64,000 nucleotides of DNA from Sphingomonas carotinifaciens (GCF_009789535.1 NZ_WSUT01000005.1:2742001-2806000), one strand, 5' to 3'; shown: positions 46,549 through 57,391, numbered from the stretch's first letter. Notes: generated by a model from the sequence alone, not told the origin. Program-made: numbers and translations.

Positions 46549-46986
46549 TCAGGCTTGTTTTTCGTTGTCGTTGCTGTCGTGGACCTGAGCTGCCTCGACC
46601 ACCGCGACAAAGTCTCTCAACTCCGCGATCGCCGCGTCGATGTCGCGCTTCTGCGCTTCCAGCAGGTCGATCCGCCCCAGGCACCGCTCGATCGACACCT
46701 GCCGCTGCACCCGCCGCCCGTCGCCCAGATCGTACAGGTCGATCATCTCGCGGATTTCCGCCAGGCTGAACCCGACCCGCTTGCCGCGCAGGATCCACGC
46801 CAGCCGCGCGCGATCCCGGTGCGAATAGATGCGCTGGGTGCCGCGTCGCTCCGGCGCGATCAGTCCTTCGTCCTCGTAGAAACGCAGCGCCCGCGCGGTC
46901 ACCCCGAACTCGTCCGACAGGTCGGATATGGTGTGATGCTCCCGGTCGCTGGGCGACGGGATCAGGGCATAGGCGGCACTGGACAT
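46549..46986 (-). CDS. MerR-family regulator (acyl-CoA/LiuR-like)
   Basis: A 145-aa MerR protein. The winged helix-turn-helix comprises residues 18-85 (TISDLSDEFGVTARALRFYEDEGLIAPERRGTQRIYSHRDR) with the conserved FYEDEGL, then a dimerisation helix. No metal-binding cysteines are present. Position 12 bp upstream of the acyl-CoA dehydrogenase gene, in the same direction, matches LiuR/PsrA-like regulation of fatty- or amino-acid degradation. Its operator would be in the short upstream gap. Confidence 0.9.
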   Translation of the reverse strand: MSSAAYALIPSPSDREHHTISDLSDEFGVTARALRFYEDEGLIAPERRGTQRIYSHRDRARLAWILRGKRVGFSLAEIREMIDLYDLGDGRRVQRQVSIERCLGRIDLLEAQKRDIDAAIAELRDFVAVVEAAQVHDSNDNEKQA

Positions 46987-47018
46987 GCCGGCGACGCTAC
47001 CTGCCCTTTACGTCAACG

Positions 47019-47531
47019 TCAACCATCAGCACCGCAGAGTGGCGCCTGATCGGCGGCGCGCAGCGTCCGCGCCTCCGCCACCGACGCGCTCAGCCGCTCC
47101 ACCGACATCGCCGCCAATGTCGCCCGTCCGGTGCACAAGGCGGCGCAAGGCTCGGGCAGTTCGGCGGGAAAGACGATCCGCTCGCCATCGAACTGCGCAT
47201 CGAACCGGCAAGTCCCGAGCGTCACCGCCAGATCGCCGCTTCGTCGCCGGCGCACGGTGCCGGCCGCGCTGCACCCGTTGCCCGGTCCATAATCCAGCAG
47301 GATGCCGATCCGATCCGCCTCGGCCTCCTCGCCCGGCACGATGCACATCCGGTCGTCGTCGCGCGCCCAGCTTCCCTGAAGCGAGGTGCTTTCCGGATCG
47401 ATCACCAGCCCCGCCGCGATCGCCGCCTTTTCCAGCCGCGCGCCCGCAGGGTCGTCGTCGCCGCCCTTGTTCCCGGCACCCGGCGATCCGCAACTTGCCA
47501 GCAACAGCGCCGCACCGGCGATCCACCTCAT
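47019..47531 (-). CDS. Putative lipoprotein, function unknown
   Basis: A 170-aa protein with a lipobox ([12 protein letters not shown]) placing lipidated Cys at about residue 15. Two internal cysteine pairs ([21 protein letters not shown]) suggest an extracytoplasmic disulfide-bonded domain. The start at 47531 overlaps the hisI stop as ATGA. I recognise no family beyond sphingomonad-type hypothetical lipoproteins. Confidence 0.75.
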   Translation of the reverse strand: MRWIAGAALLLASCGSPGAGNKGGDDDPAGARLEKAAIAAGLVIDPESTSLQGSWARDDDRMCIVPGEEAEADRIGILLDYGPGNGCSAAGTVRRRRSGDLAVTLGTCRFDAQFDGERIVFPAELPEPCAALCTGRATLAAMSVERLSASVAEARTLRAADQAPLCGADG

Positions 47532-47890
47532 GCGGCGGGCGCCAGCCGGTCTCCCTCGACGCGGCGGTAGAAGCAACTCGTCGCCCCCGTATGGCATACC
47601 GGTCCCGCCGGCTCGCAGATCAGCCACAGCGCGTCCTGATCGCAATCGATCCGCATCTCGGTCACGCGCAGCACGTGCCCCGACGTTTCGCCCTTCTTCC
47701 ACAGCCGCCCGCGACTGCGCGACCAGAAATGCGCCTCACCCGTCGCCTGCGTCGCGGCAAAGGCTTCGGCGTTCATATGGGCCACCATCAGCAACCCGCC
47801 CGAGGCGGCATCGGTCACCACCGCGGTCAACAATCCGTTGGCGTCATATTTGGGGTCGAGCGTCAGCCCGGTGTCGCGTGGATCAGCCAT
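47528..47890 (-). CDS. hisI: Phosphoribosyl-AMP cyclohydrolase
   Basis: A 120-aa HisI single-domain enzyme (step three of histidine synthesis). The zinc/magnesium motifs are complete: [29 protein letters not shown] and [14 protein letters not shown]. The other his genes are not in the window. Its stop overlaps the lipoprotein gene's start. Confidence 0.96.
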   Translation of the reverse strand: MADPRDTGLTLDPKYDANGLLTAVVTDAASGGLLMVAHMNAEAFAATQATGEAHFWSRSRGRLWKKGETSGHVLRVTEMRIDCDQDALWLICEPAGPVCHTGATSCFYRRVEGDRLAPAA

Positions 47891-47935
47891 GGCGCGCCGT
47901 CTAGCAGGTCACGGCGTTCGCGAAAACGCCGCCGG

Positions 47936-48187
47936 TCAGCCGTGGTCGCGGATCGCCTTCACCAGCCCGGCCTTGTCCATCTTGGATCGCCCCTCGATCC
48001 CGATCTTGCGTGCCTCCGCCAGCAGGTCGGCCTTGCTTCGGTCCTCGAGCTGCGTGCCGCGATGCTCCAGCGAGCCCTTGGCCTTGGCATTGGCGATCCG
48101 CGCCGCCTTCTCCTTGGACGCCCCGCCCTTGCGCAGGTCCTCGTAAAGCGTGTCGTCCTTGATCTGCTTGCCGTGATCGCGCGCCAT
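47936..48187 (-). CDS. DUF7218 / Rho N-terminal-like small protein
   Basis: An 83-aa protein with the N-terminus MARDHGKQIKDDTLYEDLRKGGASKEKAARIAN, typical of the widespread DUF7218 small proteins. A C-terminal SAP/Rho-N-like stretch (SKADLLAEARKIGIEGRSKMDKAGLVKAI) is associated with nucleic-acid binding. It is divergent from purF across a 141-bp gap in which I see no other gene. Confidence 0.8.
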   Translation of the reverse strand: MARDHGKQIKDDTLYEDLRKGGASKEKAARIANAKAKGSLEHRGTQLEDRSKADLLAEARKIGIEGRSKMDKAGLVKAIRDHG

Positions 48188-48328
48188 GCCTTTGACCCTC
48201 CCGTCAGGCGCCCGAAACGCCCGAAGCGGTAAAATGCTCCAGCCCCGACATGACAAACAGGCGACAAACCCGATCGCCGCTCCTATATGCCCGCCAGCCC
48301 CGCCAGCAACGTGTGAGCCTCCCCTTCC

Positions 48329-49786
48329 ATGCTGACCACCCATCCCTTCGACGACGACAAACTCCGCGAGGAGTGCGGCATCTTCGGCGTGTCCGGCAGT
48401 TCCGGCGCCGCCGCGCTGGTCGCGCTCGGCCTGCACGCGCTCCAGCACCGCGGCCAGGAGGCCGCCGGCATCACCAGCTTCGACGGCCATCTGTTCCATA
48501 CGCACCGCGCGATGGGCCATGTCGCCGGCAATTTTGACCGCGACGACGTGATCCGCGCGCTGCCCGGTGACGTGGCGGTCGGCCATGTCCGCTATTCGAC
48601 CACGGGCGAGACCGCGCTGCGCAATGTCCAGCCGCTTTATGCCGATCTGTCGACCGGCGGTTTCGCGGTCGCGCATAACGGCAATATCTCCAACGCGATG
48701 AAGCTGCGTCGCGAACTCGTCCGCCGCGGTTCGATCTTTCAGTCGACCAGCGATACCGAGACGATCATCCACCTCGTCGCCACCTCCAACTACCGCACGC
48801 TGCTCGATCGCTTCATCGACGCGCTGAAGCAGGTGGAGGGTGCTTACTCGCTGATCGTCACCACGCCCGAGGGGATGATCGCCTGCCGCGATCCGCTCGG
48901 CATCCGCCCGCTCGTCATGGGCCGGCTGGACGATGCGGTGATCTTCGCCTCCGAGACGGTCGCGCTCGACGTGTGCGGCGCGACCTTCGAGCGCGCAGTC
49001 GATCCGGGCGAGCTGGTCATCGTCCAGGGCACAGAGATCCGCTCGATCCGCCCGTTCCAGGCGGTGGCGCCGCGCCCTTGCATCTTCGAATGGGTCTATT
49101 TCTCGCGCCCCGATTCCATCGTCGACGATCATTCGATCTATTCGGTGCGCAAGGGCATCGGCGCGCAACTCGCGATCGAAGCGCCGGTGGAGGCTGATCT
49201 GGTCATCCCGGTCCCCGATTCGGGCGTGCCCGCCGCGATCGGCTATGCGCAGCAGTCCGGCATCCCGTTCGAACTCGGCATCATCCGCTCGCATTATGTG
49301 GGTCGCACCTTCATCCAGCCGGGCGACAAGGTGCGCCACCTCGGCGTCAAGCTGAAGCACAATGCCAATCGCGCGCTGATCCAGGGCAAGCGCATCGTGC
49401 TGATCGACGACTCGATCGTGCGCGGCACCACCAGCCTGAAGATCGTGCAGATGATGCGCGAAGCGGGCGCGGCGGAGGTGCACATGCGCATCGCCAGCCC
49501 GCCGACCCGGCATAGCTGCTTCTACGGCGTCGACACGCCGGAGCGCGCCAAGCTGCTGGCGGCACAGCACGATCTTGGCGGCATGACCGACTTCATCCAT
49601 GCCGACAGCCTGGCCTTTGTGTCGATCGACGGTCTCTACAAGGCATTGGGCGAGGCGCGCCGCGCCGATATCCGCCCGAAATATTGCGATGCCTGCTTCA
49701 CCGGCGCCTATCCGACGACGCTGACCGATTATGACGAAAGCGCCACCGTCGATCAGTTCCAGATGCTTGCGGAGCGCGTCGTCTGA
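48329..49786 (+). CDS. purF: Amidophosphoribosyltransferase
   Basis: A 485-aa PurF with a short propeptide before the catalytic Cys16 (LREECGIFG). The glutaminase domain (HNGNISNAMKLRREL; STSDTETIIHL) is followed by the phosphoribosyltransferase domain with the PRPP loop VLIDDSIVRGTT. The cysteines that bind a 4Fe-4S cluster in the Bacillus enzyme are kept (PCIFEWVYF, HSCFYGVD, YCDACFTG), so this is the iron-sulfur type. It catalyses the first committed step of purine synthesis. It shares one base with the SDR gene downstream. Confidence 0.97.
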   Translation: MLTTHPFDDDKLREECGIFGVSGSSGAAALVALGLHALQHRGQEAAGITSFDGHLFHTHRAMGHVAGNFDRDDVIRALPGDVAVGHVRYSTTGETALRNVQPLYADLSTGGFAVAHNGNISNAMKLRRELVRRGSIFQSTSDTETIIHLVATSNYRTLLDRFIDALKQVEGAYSLIVTTPEGMIACRDPLGIRPLVMGRLDDAVIFASETVALDVCGATFERAVDPGELVIVQGTEIRSIRPFQAVAPRPCIFEWVYFSRPDSIVDDHSIYSVRKGIGAQLAIEAPVEADLVIPVPDSGVPAAIGYAQQSGIPFELGIIRSHYVGRTFIQPGDKVRHLGVKLKHNANRALIQGKRIVLIDDSIVRGTTSLKIVQMMREAGAAEVHMRIASPPTRHSCFYGVDTPERAKLLAAQHDLGGMTDFIHADSLAFVSIDGLYKALGEARRADIRPKYCDACFTGAYPTTLTDYDESATVDQFQMLAERVV

Positions 49787-50496
49787 TGCCGGGTCCGCTT
49801 TCCGGCACGCTGGCGCTGGTCACCGGCGCCAGCCGCGGCATCGGTGCCGCCACCGCGATCGCCCTGGGGGCGCAAGGCGCGCATGTCGTGCTCACCGCCC
49901 GCACCGCCAAGGGGCTGGAGGAGGTCGAGGAAACGATCTTCAACGCCGGCGGCTCCGCCACCATCGCTCCGCTCGACATGACCGAAACGGACGCCATCGC
50001 CCGGCTTGCCGGGGCGATCGGTGACCGCTGGCAGGCGCTCGACACGCTGGTGCTGAACGCCGGCACGCTGGGATCGCTCGCCGCGGTGCCCGCCATCGAT
50101 CCGCGCGAACTGGCGCAGGTGCTGACCCTCAACGTCAGCGCGCAGGCCGCGATGATCGCCGCCTTCGATCCGATGCTGCGCCGGTCCAAGGCCGCGCGCG
50201 TCATCGGCGTCACTTCGTCGGTGGGCCGCAACCCGCGCGCCTATTGGGGCGCTTACGGCGCATCGAAGGCGGCGTTCGACACGCTGCTCGGCGCCTATGG
50301 TGACGAAATGGCGGAGATCAGCCAGGTTCGTGTCGCCATCGTCGACCCTGGCGCCACCCGTACCAAGATGCGCGCCCGCGCCTATCCGGGTGAGGACCCT
50401 GCGTCCGTCAAGCCGCCGGAAACCGTCGCCGCCCGCATCGTCGCGCTGGCGACCGACGGTTTCGAACCCAATCACCGCGAACGCGTCGACGCCTGA
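49786..50496 (+). CDS. Short-chain dehydrogenase/reductase
   Basis: A 236-aa classical SDR with the cofactor motif TGASRGIG at residues 12-19, an LNAG motif and catalytic Ser/Tyr/Lys (SSVGRNPRAYWGAYGASKAAF). The fold is complete but the C-terminus is short. It follows purF with stop/start TGATG and may be translated from the same mRNA. The substrate is unknown; it does not match KduD or other specific families. Confidence 0.9.
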   Translation: MPGPLSGTLALVTGASRGIGAATAIALGAQGAHVVLTARTAKGLEEVEETIFNAGGSATIAPLDMTETDAIARLAGAIGDRWQALDTLVLNAGTLGSLAAVPAIDPRELAQVLTLNVSAQAAMIAAFDPMLRRSKAARVIGVTSSVGRNPRAYWGAYGASKAAFDTLLGAYGDEMAEISQVRVAIVDPGATRTKMRARAYPGEDPASVKPPETVAARIVALATDGFEPNHRERVDA

Positions 50497-50503
50497 CACG
50501 CCT

Positions 50504-52564
50504 TTAGCGGCCGGCCATCCTCCACGGATGCCGGTCGCCCGGTCGGCGGACGGTGCGAAGCGACCCGTCGCCCAGCGCCACCGCCACCCCGCCCGTTTCG
50601 CGCAGCGTTGCCCGATCCAGCCGCAACCAGCGCGGCCGGCATCCTCGCGGCAGGGCGCGCTCGCTCACCACGATATCCGCCGCCCTGCACGCCGCGACCA
50701 ATTCGGCCCAGGGCACGCGGTAGGCGCTGCGCGTCGCCAGCACCCGCCGTCCCGCCACATCGACCAGGCACAGGTCGCGACTGCACCGCGCATCGGGCTG
50801 TTCGGACAGCATCAGCGGCACGCCGTCGACCCCGCCCGCCCCGGCCATCACGTCGCTGACATAATCCCCCGTCCGGTCGCGCAGCAGCGCTAGCCCCGCC
50901 GCCGTCCGCACCGCGACATGCCGCCCGTCCCCGGTCACGATCACGTCCGGCGCCGGCGTCAACAGCGCCCAGCCCAACCCGATCGCGATCGGCACCAGCC
51001 CGCCCCGTCGCACCCGCGTCCGCCACAGGGCCAGCCACAGGCCGCCGCCGACGATCAACGCAAAGGCGCCGTCGGGCATCACGGGCACCGCCGCCACTGC
51101 GCCGGGCCACCCCGCCACCAGATGCGCCAGCGCCAGCAACAGCGCCAGGGCCTGCCCCACCAGCCACCAGAGCGGCGCCCCCAGCCCGACCGTGTCGAGC
51201 AGCAACGCCCCCGCCTCCAGCGGCATCACCACGAACGTCGTCCAGGGGATCGCCACGATATTGGCCAGCGCCCCGTAAAGCCCCGCCTTATGGAAATGAT
51301 AGGCCGCGATCGGCAGCAACGCCGCCTCCACCACCAGCCCGGTCAGCAGCAGCATCGCCGCGCCCTGCACCATCCGACCGCCCCGCGTCTCCCGGGGCAG
51401 GCTCCACGCCCGCACCGCCGGATGCTCGTGCAGCGCCACCAGCGCCGTGATCGCTGCAAAGGACAGCTGGAAACTCGCCCCCGCCAGCGACTCGGGCCAG
51501 CCGGCCAGCACCACCATCGCCCCCGCCGCCACCAGCCGCAGCGTCATCGCCTCGCGCCCGATCGCCAGCGCCGCCAGCACCAGCAGCGCCGCCACGCACG
51601 ACCGGATCGTCGGCACCTCCGCCCCGGTCAGCCACGTATAGCCGATCGCCGCTCCGGCCCCCACCAGCCCCGCCACCACCGGCAATCTGATGCGCAACGC
51701 GACCCATGGCCACAATGCCAGCAGCCGCATCGTCACCACCATCGCGATCCCCACCGCCGCGGTGATGTGCAGCCCACTCACCGACAACAGATGCGCCAGC
51801 CCCGCCCTGCGCATTGCCTCCGCATCCGGCTCCGCGATCGCCCCCACATCCCCCGTCGCCAAAGCCGCCGCAATGCCACCCGCGCTTCCCGGCAACCGGC
51901 TGATGATATGCGCGGACAGTCGCGCCCGCACCCGCCCGGCCGCCGGATCGCGCTCCTCGACCAGAACCGGGCCTAGACTGCGCCCCATCGCGCCGATGCC
52001 ATTGAACCATGCCGCCCGCGCCGCATCATAGGCGCCCGGCACCGCCGGGTCCGGCGGCGGCATCAGCCGTGCCCGCAACCGCACGACCTTCGCCCCGCCA
52101 AGATCGGCAGGCGCGTCGCGCTCCGTGACGTTCACCCGCACCCGCGGCGGCAGGCCCCCGCCATGTACGACCCGCAGCGTCAGGCGTACCAGCTCCCGCG
52201 CCGGCAGCGGTTCGACCCGCTCGACCCGCGCGGTGAATGCCGCCACCACCGGCCGCATTAGCACCGGCGCCGCCACCCGATCGGCGCGCCACCATATCCA
52301 TCCCAGCCCAAGCGCGATCATCAGCCCGGCCATGCCGATCGCCCGCGCGAGCCGTCCGCCCCCGGCCATCGCCAGCGCCACCGCGGCCACGCCGCCCGCA
52401 CCCAGCATCACCCCCGCCCAGCCCGGCGGGTCCGGCAGCACGAACCACAGCGCGACGCCAAGCCCTGCCATCACCGGCACCCACAGCGCCAGTTGGTCGC
52501 GCTCCGCCTCCAGCCACCGTTCCACGGCACCTGATCCCGGTATTTGGCGCCGGGGGAGCGACAT
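50504..52564 (-). CDS. comEC: ComEC/Rec2 DNA-uptake channel
   Basis: A 686-aa polytopic membrane protein. An N-terminal DUF4131/OB-like region ([31 protein letters not shown]) precedes the competence domain ([65 protein letters not shown]). The C-terminal metallo-beta-lactamase-like domain is reduced and lacks a clear HxHxDH motif, as in several alphaproteobacteria. It should transport incoming single-stranded DNA across the inner membrane. The start is unsure (52564 or 52594) because it lies next to the divergent gltX start. Confidence 0.88.
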   Translation of the reverse strand: MSLPRRQIPGSGAVERWLEAERDQLALWVPVMAGLGVALWFVLPDPPGWAGVMLGAGGVAAVALAMAGGGRLARAIGMAGLMIALGLGWIWWRADRVAAPVLMRPVVAAFTARVERVEPLPARELVRLTLRVVHGGGLPPRVRVNVTERDAPADLGGAKVVRLRARLMPPPDPAVPGAYDAARAAWFNGIGAMGRSLGPVLVEERDPAAGRVRARLSAHIISRLPGSAGGIAAALATGDVGAIAEPDAEAMRRAGLAHLLSVSGLHITAAVGIAMVVTMRLLALWPWVALRIRLPVVAGLVGAGAAIGYTWLTGAEVPTIRSCVAALLVLAALAIGREAMTLRLVAAGAMVVLAGWPESLAGASFQLSFAAITALVALHEHPAVRAWSLPRETRGGRMVQGAAMLLLTGLVVEAALLPIAAYHFHKAGLYGALANIVAIPWTTFVVMPLEAGALLLDTVGLGAPLWWLVGQALALLLALAHLVAGWPGAVAAVPVMPDGAFALIVGGGLWLALWRTRVRRGGLVPIAIGLGWALLTPAPDVIVTGDGRHVAVRTAAGLALLRDRTGDYVSDVMAGAGGVDGVPLMLSEQPDARCSRDLCLVDVAGRRVLATRSAYRVPWAELVAACRAADIVVSERALPRGCRPRWLRLDRATLRETGGVAVALGDGSLRTVRRPGDRHPWRMAGR

Positions 52565-52592
52565 GCTAGGGGCGGCGGCGGCTGAACTGGCC

Positions 52593-54077
52593 ATGGATCA
52601 TCCAGCTTGGGAGCAAGCGCGCTTGGGCGCAACCACCGATACCGGCGCAGCACCTGCGCCCCACCGCGACGCAAACGTCGTCACCCGCTTCGCCCCGTCG
52701 CCGACGGGGTTCCTGCACCTAGGCGGCGCGCGCACCGCGCTGTTCAACTGGCTGTTCGCCAAGGCGAATGGCGGCAAGTTCCTCCTGCGGATCGAGGACA
52801 CCGATCGGGCCCGCTCGACGCAGCCTGCGATCGACGCGATTCTGGAGGGGATGCGCTGGCTGGGCCTGGACTGGGACGGCGATGCCGTGTTCCAGTTCGC
52901 CCGCAGCGCCCGCCACGCGGAGGTCGCGCACCAGATGGTGGCGAACGGCCATGCCTATCGCTGCTACATGACCGCCGAAGAGATCACCGCGCAGCGCGAG
53001 GCGGCGCAGGCCGCCAAGCAGCCGCTGCGCATCCGCTCGCCCTGGCGCGATGCCGATCCCGCGACCGCACCGGCCGACCAGCCCTTCGTCGTCCGTCTGC
53101 GTGCCCCGCGTGAGGGCGCGACCACGATCGCCGACCGCGTACAGGGCAGCGTCACCGTCCAGAATGCCGAGCTGGACGATCTCATCCTGCTCCGCTCGGA
53201 CGGTACGCCGACCTATATGCTCGCCGTGGTGGTGGACGATCACGACATGGGCGTCACCCATGTCATCCGCGGCGACGACCATCTGAACAACGCCTTCCGC
53301 CAGCTGCCGATCTACAAGGCCAATGGCTGGCCCGAGCCGATCTATGCGCATATCCCGCTGATCCACGGATCAGACGGCGCCAAGCTGTCCAAGCGCCACG
53401 GCGCGGTCGGGATCGAGGCCTATCGCGACGAGATGGGCATCCTGCCGGAAGCGCTCGACAACTATCTCCTGCGCCTCGGATGGGGTCACGGTGATGCCGA
53501 GATCATCACCCGCGAAGAGGCGATCCAGTGGTTCGACCTCGCCGCCGTCGGCAAGGCGCCGTCGCGTTTCGACCTGAAGAAGCTCGAAAATCTGAACGGC
53601 CACTATATCCGCGAGGCGGACGACGCAGCCCTGGCACGTCTCGTCGCAGGCCGCATCGGTGATTCGGCCGATGTCGCGCTGCTCACCCGCGCCATGCCGT
53701 CGCTCAAACCCCGCGCCGCCAACCTCGGCGAACTGGCGGACGGCGCCGCTTTCCTGTTCCGCCAGCGCCCGCTGACGCTGGACGATGCCGCCGCCGCCCT
53801 GCTCGACGACAAGGGACGCGAGACGCTTGCCGCGGTGCACGCCGCGCTTGACGCGGTGCACAACTGGGATACGGAGACGCTAGAAGGCGCGGTACGGCAG
53901 GTGGCAGAGACCCGGCAGCAAAAGCTGGGCCAGGTCGCACAGCCGCTTCGCGCCGCACTCACCGGTCGCAAGACGTCGCCGGGCATCTACGACGTGCTGG
54001 TCCTGTTGGGCCGGACCGAGAGCCTGGGGCGGATCGCCGACCAGACGACCGCAGAGAGGAAGGACATTACTGCATGA
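52593..54077 (+). CDS. gltX: Glutamyl-tRNA synthetase
   Basis: About 494 aa. The class-I HIGH motif is HLGG ([24 protein letters not shown]), and the KMSKS equivalent is [10 protein letters not shown]. The anticodon-binding domain is at the C-terminus. It has an extra stretch of about 28 residues before the usual [11 protein letters not shown] start. A TTG at 52623, preceded by GGGAG, would shorten this (484 aa), so the true start is uncertain. ATGA overlap with gltA downstream. An ATG at 52563 would overlap the comEC start region. Confidence 0.95.
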   Translation: MDHPAWEQARLGATTDTGAAPAPHRDANVVTRFAPSPTGFLHLGGARTALFNWLFAKANGGKFLLRIEDTDRARSTQPAIDAILEGMRWLGLDWDGDAVFQFARSARHAEVAHQMVANGHAYRCYMTAEEITAQREAAQAAKQPLRIRSPWRDADPATAPADQPFVVRLRAPREGATTIADRVQGSVTVQNAELDDLILLRSDGTPTYMLAVVVDDHDMGVTHVIRGDDHLNNAFRQLPIYKANGWPEPIYAHIPLIHGSDGAKLSKRHGAVGIEAYRDEMGILPEALDNYLLRLGWGHGDAEIITREEAIQWFDLAAVGKAPSRFDLKKLENLNGHYIREADDAALARLVAGRIGDSADVALLTRAMPSLKPRAANLGELADGAAFLFRQRPLTLDDAAAALLDDKGRETLAAVHAALDAVHNWDTETLEGAVRQVAETRQQKLGQVAQPLRAALTGRKTSPGIYDVLVLLGRTESLGRIADQTTAERKDITA

Positions 54078-55357
54078 CCGACACCGCGAAAATCAACCTC
54101 GGCGGCAACGATCTCGAATATCCGGTCCTGTCGGGCTCGGTCGGCCCCGACGTGGTCGACATCCGGAAATTCTATGGCCAGTCGGGCGCCTTCACCTATG
54201 ATCCGGGCTTCACCTCGACCGCCTCGTGCCAGTCGAAGCTGACCTATATCGACGGTGATGAAGGCGTTCTGCTGCACCGCGGCTATCCGATCGGCGAACT
54301 GGCCGAACATTCCAGCTTCATGGAAGTCGCCTATCTCCTGCTGAACGGCGAACTGCCGTCCTCGTCGGACCTGTCGACCTTCACCAACACGATCACGCGC
54401 CACACCATGGTGCATGAGCAGCTGGCGAACTTCTTCCGCGGCTTCCGCCGCGACGCGCATCCGATGGCGATCCTGTGCGGCGTCGTCGGCGCGCTCAGCG
54501 CCTTCTACCACGACTCGACCGACATCCATGATCCGGTACAGCGCACCATCGCGTCGCACCGCCTGATCGCCAAGATGCCGACGATCGCGGCGATGGCCTA
54601 CAAGTACAGCGTCGGCCAGCCCTTCCAGTATCCGGACAACTCGCTGTCCTATACCGGCAACTTCCTGCGCATGACCTTTGGCGTGCCGGCCGAGCCCTAT
54701 GAGGTGAACCCGGCGGTCGAGCGTGCGATGGACCGTATCTTCATCCTCCACGCCGATCACGAACAGAACGCGTCGACCTCGACCGTGCGTCTGGCGGGTT
54801 CGTCGGGCGCCAACCCGTTCGCGTGCATCGCGGCCGGCATCGCCTGCCTGTGGGGCCCGGCGCATGGCGGCGCCAACGAGGCGGCACTCAACATGCTGCG
54901 CGAGATCGGCACCCCCGATCGCATTCCGGAATTCATCGCCCGCGCCAAGGACAAGAACGATCCGTTCCGCCTGATGGGCTTCGGCCACCGCGTCTACAAG
55001 AACTATGATCCGCGCGCGACCGTCATGCAGAAGACGGTGCGCGAGGTGTTCGACGCGCTCAAGGTCAACGATCCGCTGTTCGAAACCGCGCTGCGCCTCG
55101 AAGAGATCGCGCTGTCGGACGATTACTTCGTCGAAAAGAAGTTGTTCCCGAACGTCGACTTCTATTCGGGCGTGATCCTGTCGGCGATCGGCTTCCCGAC
55201 CGAGATGTTCACCGTGCTCTTCGCGCTCGCCCGCACCGTCGGCTGGGTCGCGCAGTGGAACGAGATGATCACCGATCCGGACCAGAAGATCGGCCGTCCG
55301 CGCCAGCTCTACACCGGCCCGACGCAGCGCAGCTACGTCCCCGTCGGCCAGCGCTGA
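54074..55357 (+). CDS. gltA: Citrate synthase
   Basis: A 427-aa type II citrate synthase. The catalytic His and Asp are in [26 protein letters not shown] and FPNVDFYSG, with the N-terminal domain of the NADH-sensitive class. It condenses oxaloacetate with acetyl-CoA and enters the TCA cycle, matching the pyruvate dehydrogenase genes farther left. Overlaps gltX by four bases and precedes a tiny membrane-protein gene by 4 bp. Confidence 0.97.
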   Translation: MTDTAKINLGGNDLEYPVLSGSVGPDVVDIRKFYGQSGAFTYDPGFTSTASCQSKLTYIDGDEGVLLHRGYPIGELAEHSSFMEVAYLLLNGELPSSSDLSTFTNTITRHTMVHEQLANFFRGFRRDAHPMAILCGVVGALSAFYHDSTDIHDPVQRTIASHRLIAKMPTIAAMAYKYSVGQPFQYPDNSLSYTGNFLRMTFGVPAEPYEVNPAVERAMDRIFILHADHEQNASTSTVRLAGSSGANPFACIAAGIACLWGPAHGGANEAALNMLREIGTPDRIPEFIARAKDKNDPFRLMGFGHRVYKNYDPRATVMQKTVREVFDALKVNDPLFETALRLEEIALSDDYFVEKKLFPNVDFYSGVILSAIGFPTEMFTVLFALARTVGWVAQWNEMITDPDQKIGRPRQLYTGPTQRSYVPVGQR

Positions 55358-55361
55358 GCCG

Positions 55362-55565
55362 ATGCCGAGGCTCCGTCCGATCCTGATCGCGCTCGGCGTC
55401 CTGGTGGCGCTGATCGGTGCGCTCTGGATCGGCCAGGGCCTCGGCTACATATCCTGGCCGGCGTCCAGCACGATGCTGGACGACCGCGCCTGGGCCGACC
55501 GCGGCGCCGCCGTCGCGGTCATCGGCCTGCTGCTGATCCTGGTCGCCCGCCGCCTGCGCCGCTGA
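55362..55565 (+). CDS. Small two-helix membrane protein
   Basis: 67 aa with two hydrophobic helices (ILIALGVLVALIGALWIGQGLG; GAAVAVIGLLLILVARRL) and no recognised domain. It follows gltA by 4 bp and so is probably in the same operon. Similar tiny proteins occur downstream of core genes in this group. Confidence 0.7.
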   Translation: MPRLRPILIALGVLVALIGALWIGQGLGYISWPASSTMLDDRAWADRGAAVAVIGLLLILVARRLRR

Positions 55566-55602
55566 CCGCCCGATAGATCAAGCGCACCGCATCCTCCCCC
55601 AC

Positions 55603-55632
55603 CTTCGTTCGTGCTGAGCGAAGTCGAAGCAC
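55603..55632. repeat. Dispersed intergenic repeat (REP-like)
   Basis: The sequence around TTCGTTCGTGCTGAGCGAAG followed by TCGAAGCAC forms an interrupted palindrome (GTGCT/AGCAC arms, CTTCG/CGAAG arms). It is a familiar dispersed palindrome of sphingomonads. It lies in the 123-bp gap between two convergent genes. Confidence 0.6.
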
Positions 55633-55688
55633 ACGCGCCGCCCCATGGACTGCGACGCCGCTCAGTCCGAACGGTGGCACCTTCGATG

Positions 55689-56024
55689 TCAGCGCAAAAG
55701 CCGCCCCGCCAACAAAGCAACGATAACGGCAGGCAAGGCCAGCACGCCGAGCATCAGCAGACCCACCGCCCATAACGGCCCGGCCGCACCCCCGATCGCC
55801 ATCACCGGCACTTGCGCAAAGGTGACGATCACCCCGGCCCGCCATGCGCGTCGTCGCAGCAAGCGCCCGCCGACACCGGCGATCACCAGCGACAATGGAT
55901 ACCAGAGCCACCAGTAACGCGCCGCATCCCAGGGTTCACCCACGCCCGACAGCGCAGCGACGATGAACCAATAGGCGATGGCAACGCCGGCAAGGCCGAT
56001 CGCCCGTGCCGCCCCCGCGCTCAC
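55689..56024 (-). CDS. Small multi-helix membrane protein
   Basis: 111 aa with about four hydrophobic segments (IGLAGVAIAYWFIVAALSGVG, YPLSLVIAGVGGRLL, AGVIVTFAQVPVMAIGG, LLMLGVLALPAVIVALLAG). GTG 56024 overlaps the stop of the histidine-kinase-like gene as GTGA, so it is co-translated. I recognise no family. Confidence 0.7.
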   Translation of the reverse strand: MSAGAARAIGLAGVAIAYWFIVAALSGVGEPWDAARYWWLWYPLSLVIAGVGGRLLRRRAWRAGVIVTFAQVPVMAIGGAAGPLWAVGLLMLGVLALPAVIVALLAGRLLR

Positions 56025-57391
56025 CGTTCGGGCAGGCTCAGCGTAAAGGTCGCGCCCTCGCCGGCGGCGCTCTCCACAGTCAGGTCGCCGCCCATCGCAC
56101 GGGCCAGGCGCCGTGCGATATACAGGCCCAGCCCGTTGCCCCCCGGCTCGCTGGGATCGACCCGCTCGAATTTTTCGAAGATGCGCATCTGGTCGGCCGG
56201 TGCGATCCCCTTGCCCCGGTCCGCGACGCGCACGCAGACGCACCCCTCGCCTTGCCCGACCGACACGGTCACCGCCTCGCCATGCGGGGAGTAGCGCAGT
56301 GCATTGCCGATCAGGTTCAACAGGATCTGCAACACCCGCCCGAAATCGCCCCAGGCCGGGCCGCTCGCCTCGAACCCCGGTCGCGCGATCCGCACGCCCG
56401 CCGAATCGGCGCGCACCGCCAGCAATCCCGCCGCGCGCCGCGCCACATCCGCCAGGTCGATCGGCTCGGGGCGGAGCGCGAAATCCGGCTGCTCGATCGC
56501 CTGCAATTCGACCAGATGATCGACCAGCCCCAGCAGGTGCCGGCCCGCCGTCGCGATATCGGCGGCATAGTCGGTATAGTCGTGCAGCATCGGCCCGTCC
56601 GTCTGCGCCTGGATGCTGTCGGCACTCGCCACGATCCGCGCGAGCGGGGTGCGCAGCGCCCGGTCCAGCCCTGCGGTAAAGGTCGCGGTCAGCGCCGTGC
56701 CATCCACCGGTGCGCTGCCGGCGGGTTCGCCCTCCTCGTCCATCCGCGCGGTGCCGACAAAGCCGGCGAACATGCCCTGCCCGTCACGGTGGATCGCCGC
56801 CGACAGCCGCACGCACCGCCCCGATGTCTTCAGCCGCGCACGCTGCCCATCCAGCGGCCGCCGCCGCGCCAGCGCACCCAGGATCGGCAGGTCGCCCTGT
56901 CCATCGGCCTCCAGCGTGAACAACGCGGTCAGCGGCTGCCCGAGCAGCGCCAGCGCATCGAAACCGTATCGCGGCCCCGCGTCCAGCGACAAAAAGGTCA
57001 GGCGCAGACCGGCATCGGTTTCCCACCGCCAGTCGGCCTCCGCACGCGCGGCCTGCATTTCGCCATCGTCTGCCGGTCGCCAGGGCCGCTGCTCGTGCCA
57101 GCCGCTCGCCGCCAGTCGCACCCGCCCGCCCTCGGGCTGGGCGCGCAGCCACAGGGTGATGTCGGCATCCTCGTCCGCCACCGTCACGCTGCGCGACACC
57201 ACGATGCCCAGCCGCCGCGCCAGCCGCACCACCGTCGCCAGTTGCGGCACCGCCAGCGGCTCGCCCAGCGCACCGCCGGCCCGCCGGTTCAGCGCATCGA
57301 TCGCCGGCTCGGCCGAGATCAGGATGCCCTCGGCATCGATCACCGCATGCGCCACCGCCTGGGCCCCGCCGTCGCCGCCCGGTGCCATCAT
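56021..57391 (-). CDS. Histidine-kinase-like protein lacking the phospho-acceptor histidine
   Basis: A 456-aa soluble protein with a PAS-like N-terminal half (about residues 1-235) and a C-terminal sensor-kinase module. The dimerisation helix reads LDRALRTPLARI where kinases have SHELRTPL; the phospho-acceptor His is an Arg (near residue 246). The ATPase domain appears intact: N-box NLIGNALRYS, G1 DRGKGI, F-box FEKFERVDP, G2 GNGLGLYI. It may therefore be a pseudokinase or an ATP-binding regulator, in the style of Caulobacter DivL. Its start overlaps the DUF2336 stop as ATGA, implying partnership. Confidence 0.82.
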   Translation of the reverse strand: MMAPGGDGGAQAVAHAVIDAEGILISAEPAIDALNRRAGGALGEPLAVPQLATVVRLARRLGIVVSRSVTVADEDADITLWLRAQPEGGRVRLAASGWHEQRPWRPADDGEMQAARAEADWRWETDAGLRLTFLSLDAGPRYGFDALALLGQPLTALFTLEADGQGDLPILGALARRRPLDGQRARLKTSGRCVRLSAAIHRDGQGMFAGFVGTARMDEEGEPAGSAPVDGTALTATFTAGLDRALRTPLARIVASADSIQAQTDGPMLHDYTDYAADIATAGRHLLGLVDHLVELQAIEQPDFALRPEPIDLADVARRAAGLLAVRADSAGVRIARPGFEASGPAWGDFGRVLQILLNLIGNALRYSPHGEAVTVSVGQGEGCVCVRVADRGKGIAPADQMRIFEKFERVDPSEPGGNGLGLYIARRLARAMGGDLTVESAAGEGATFTLSLPER

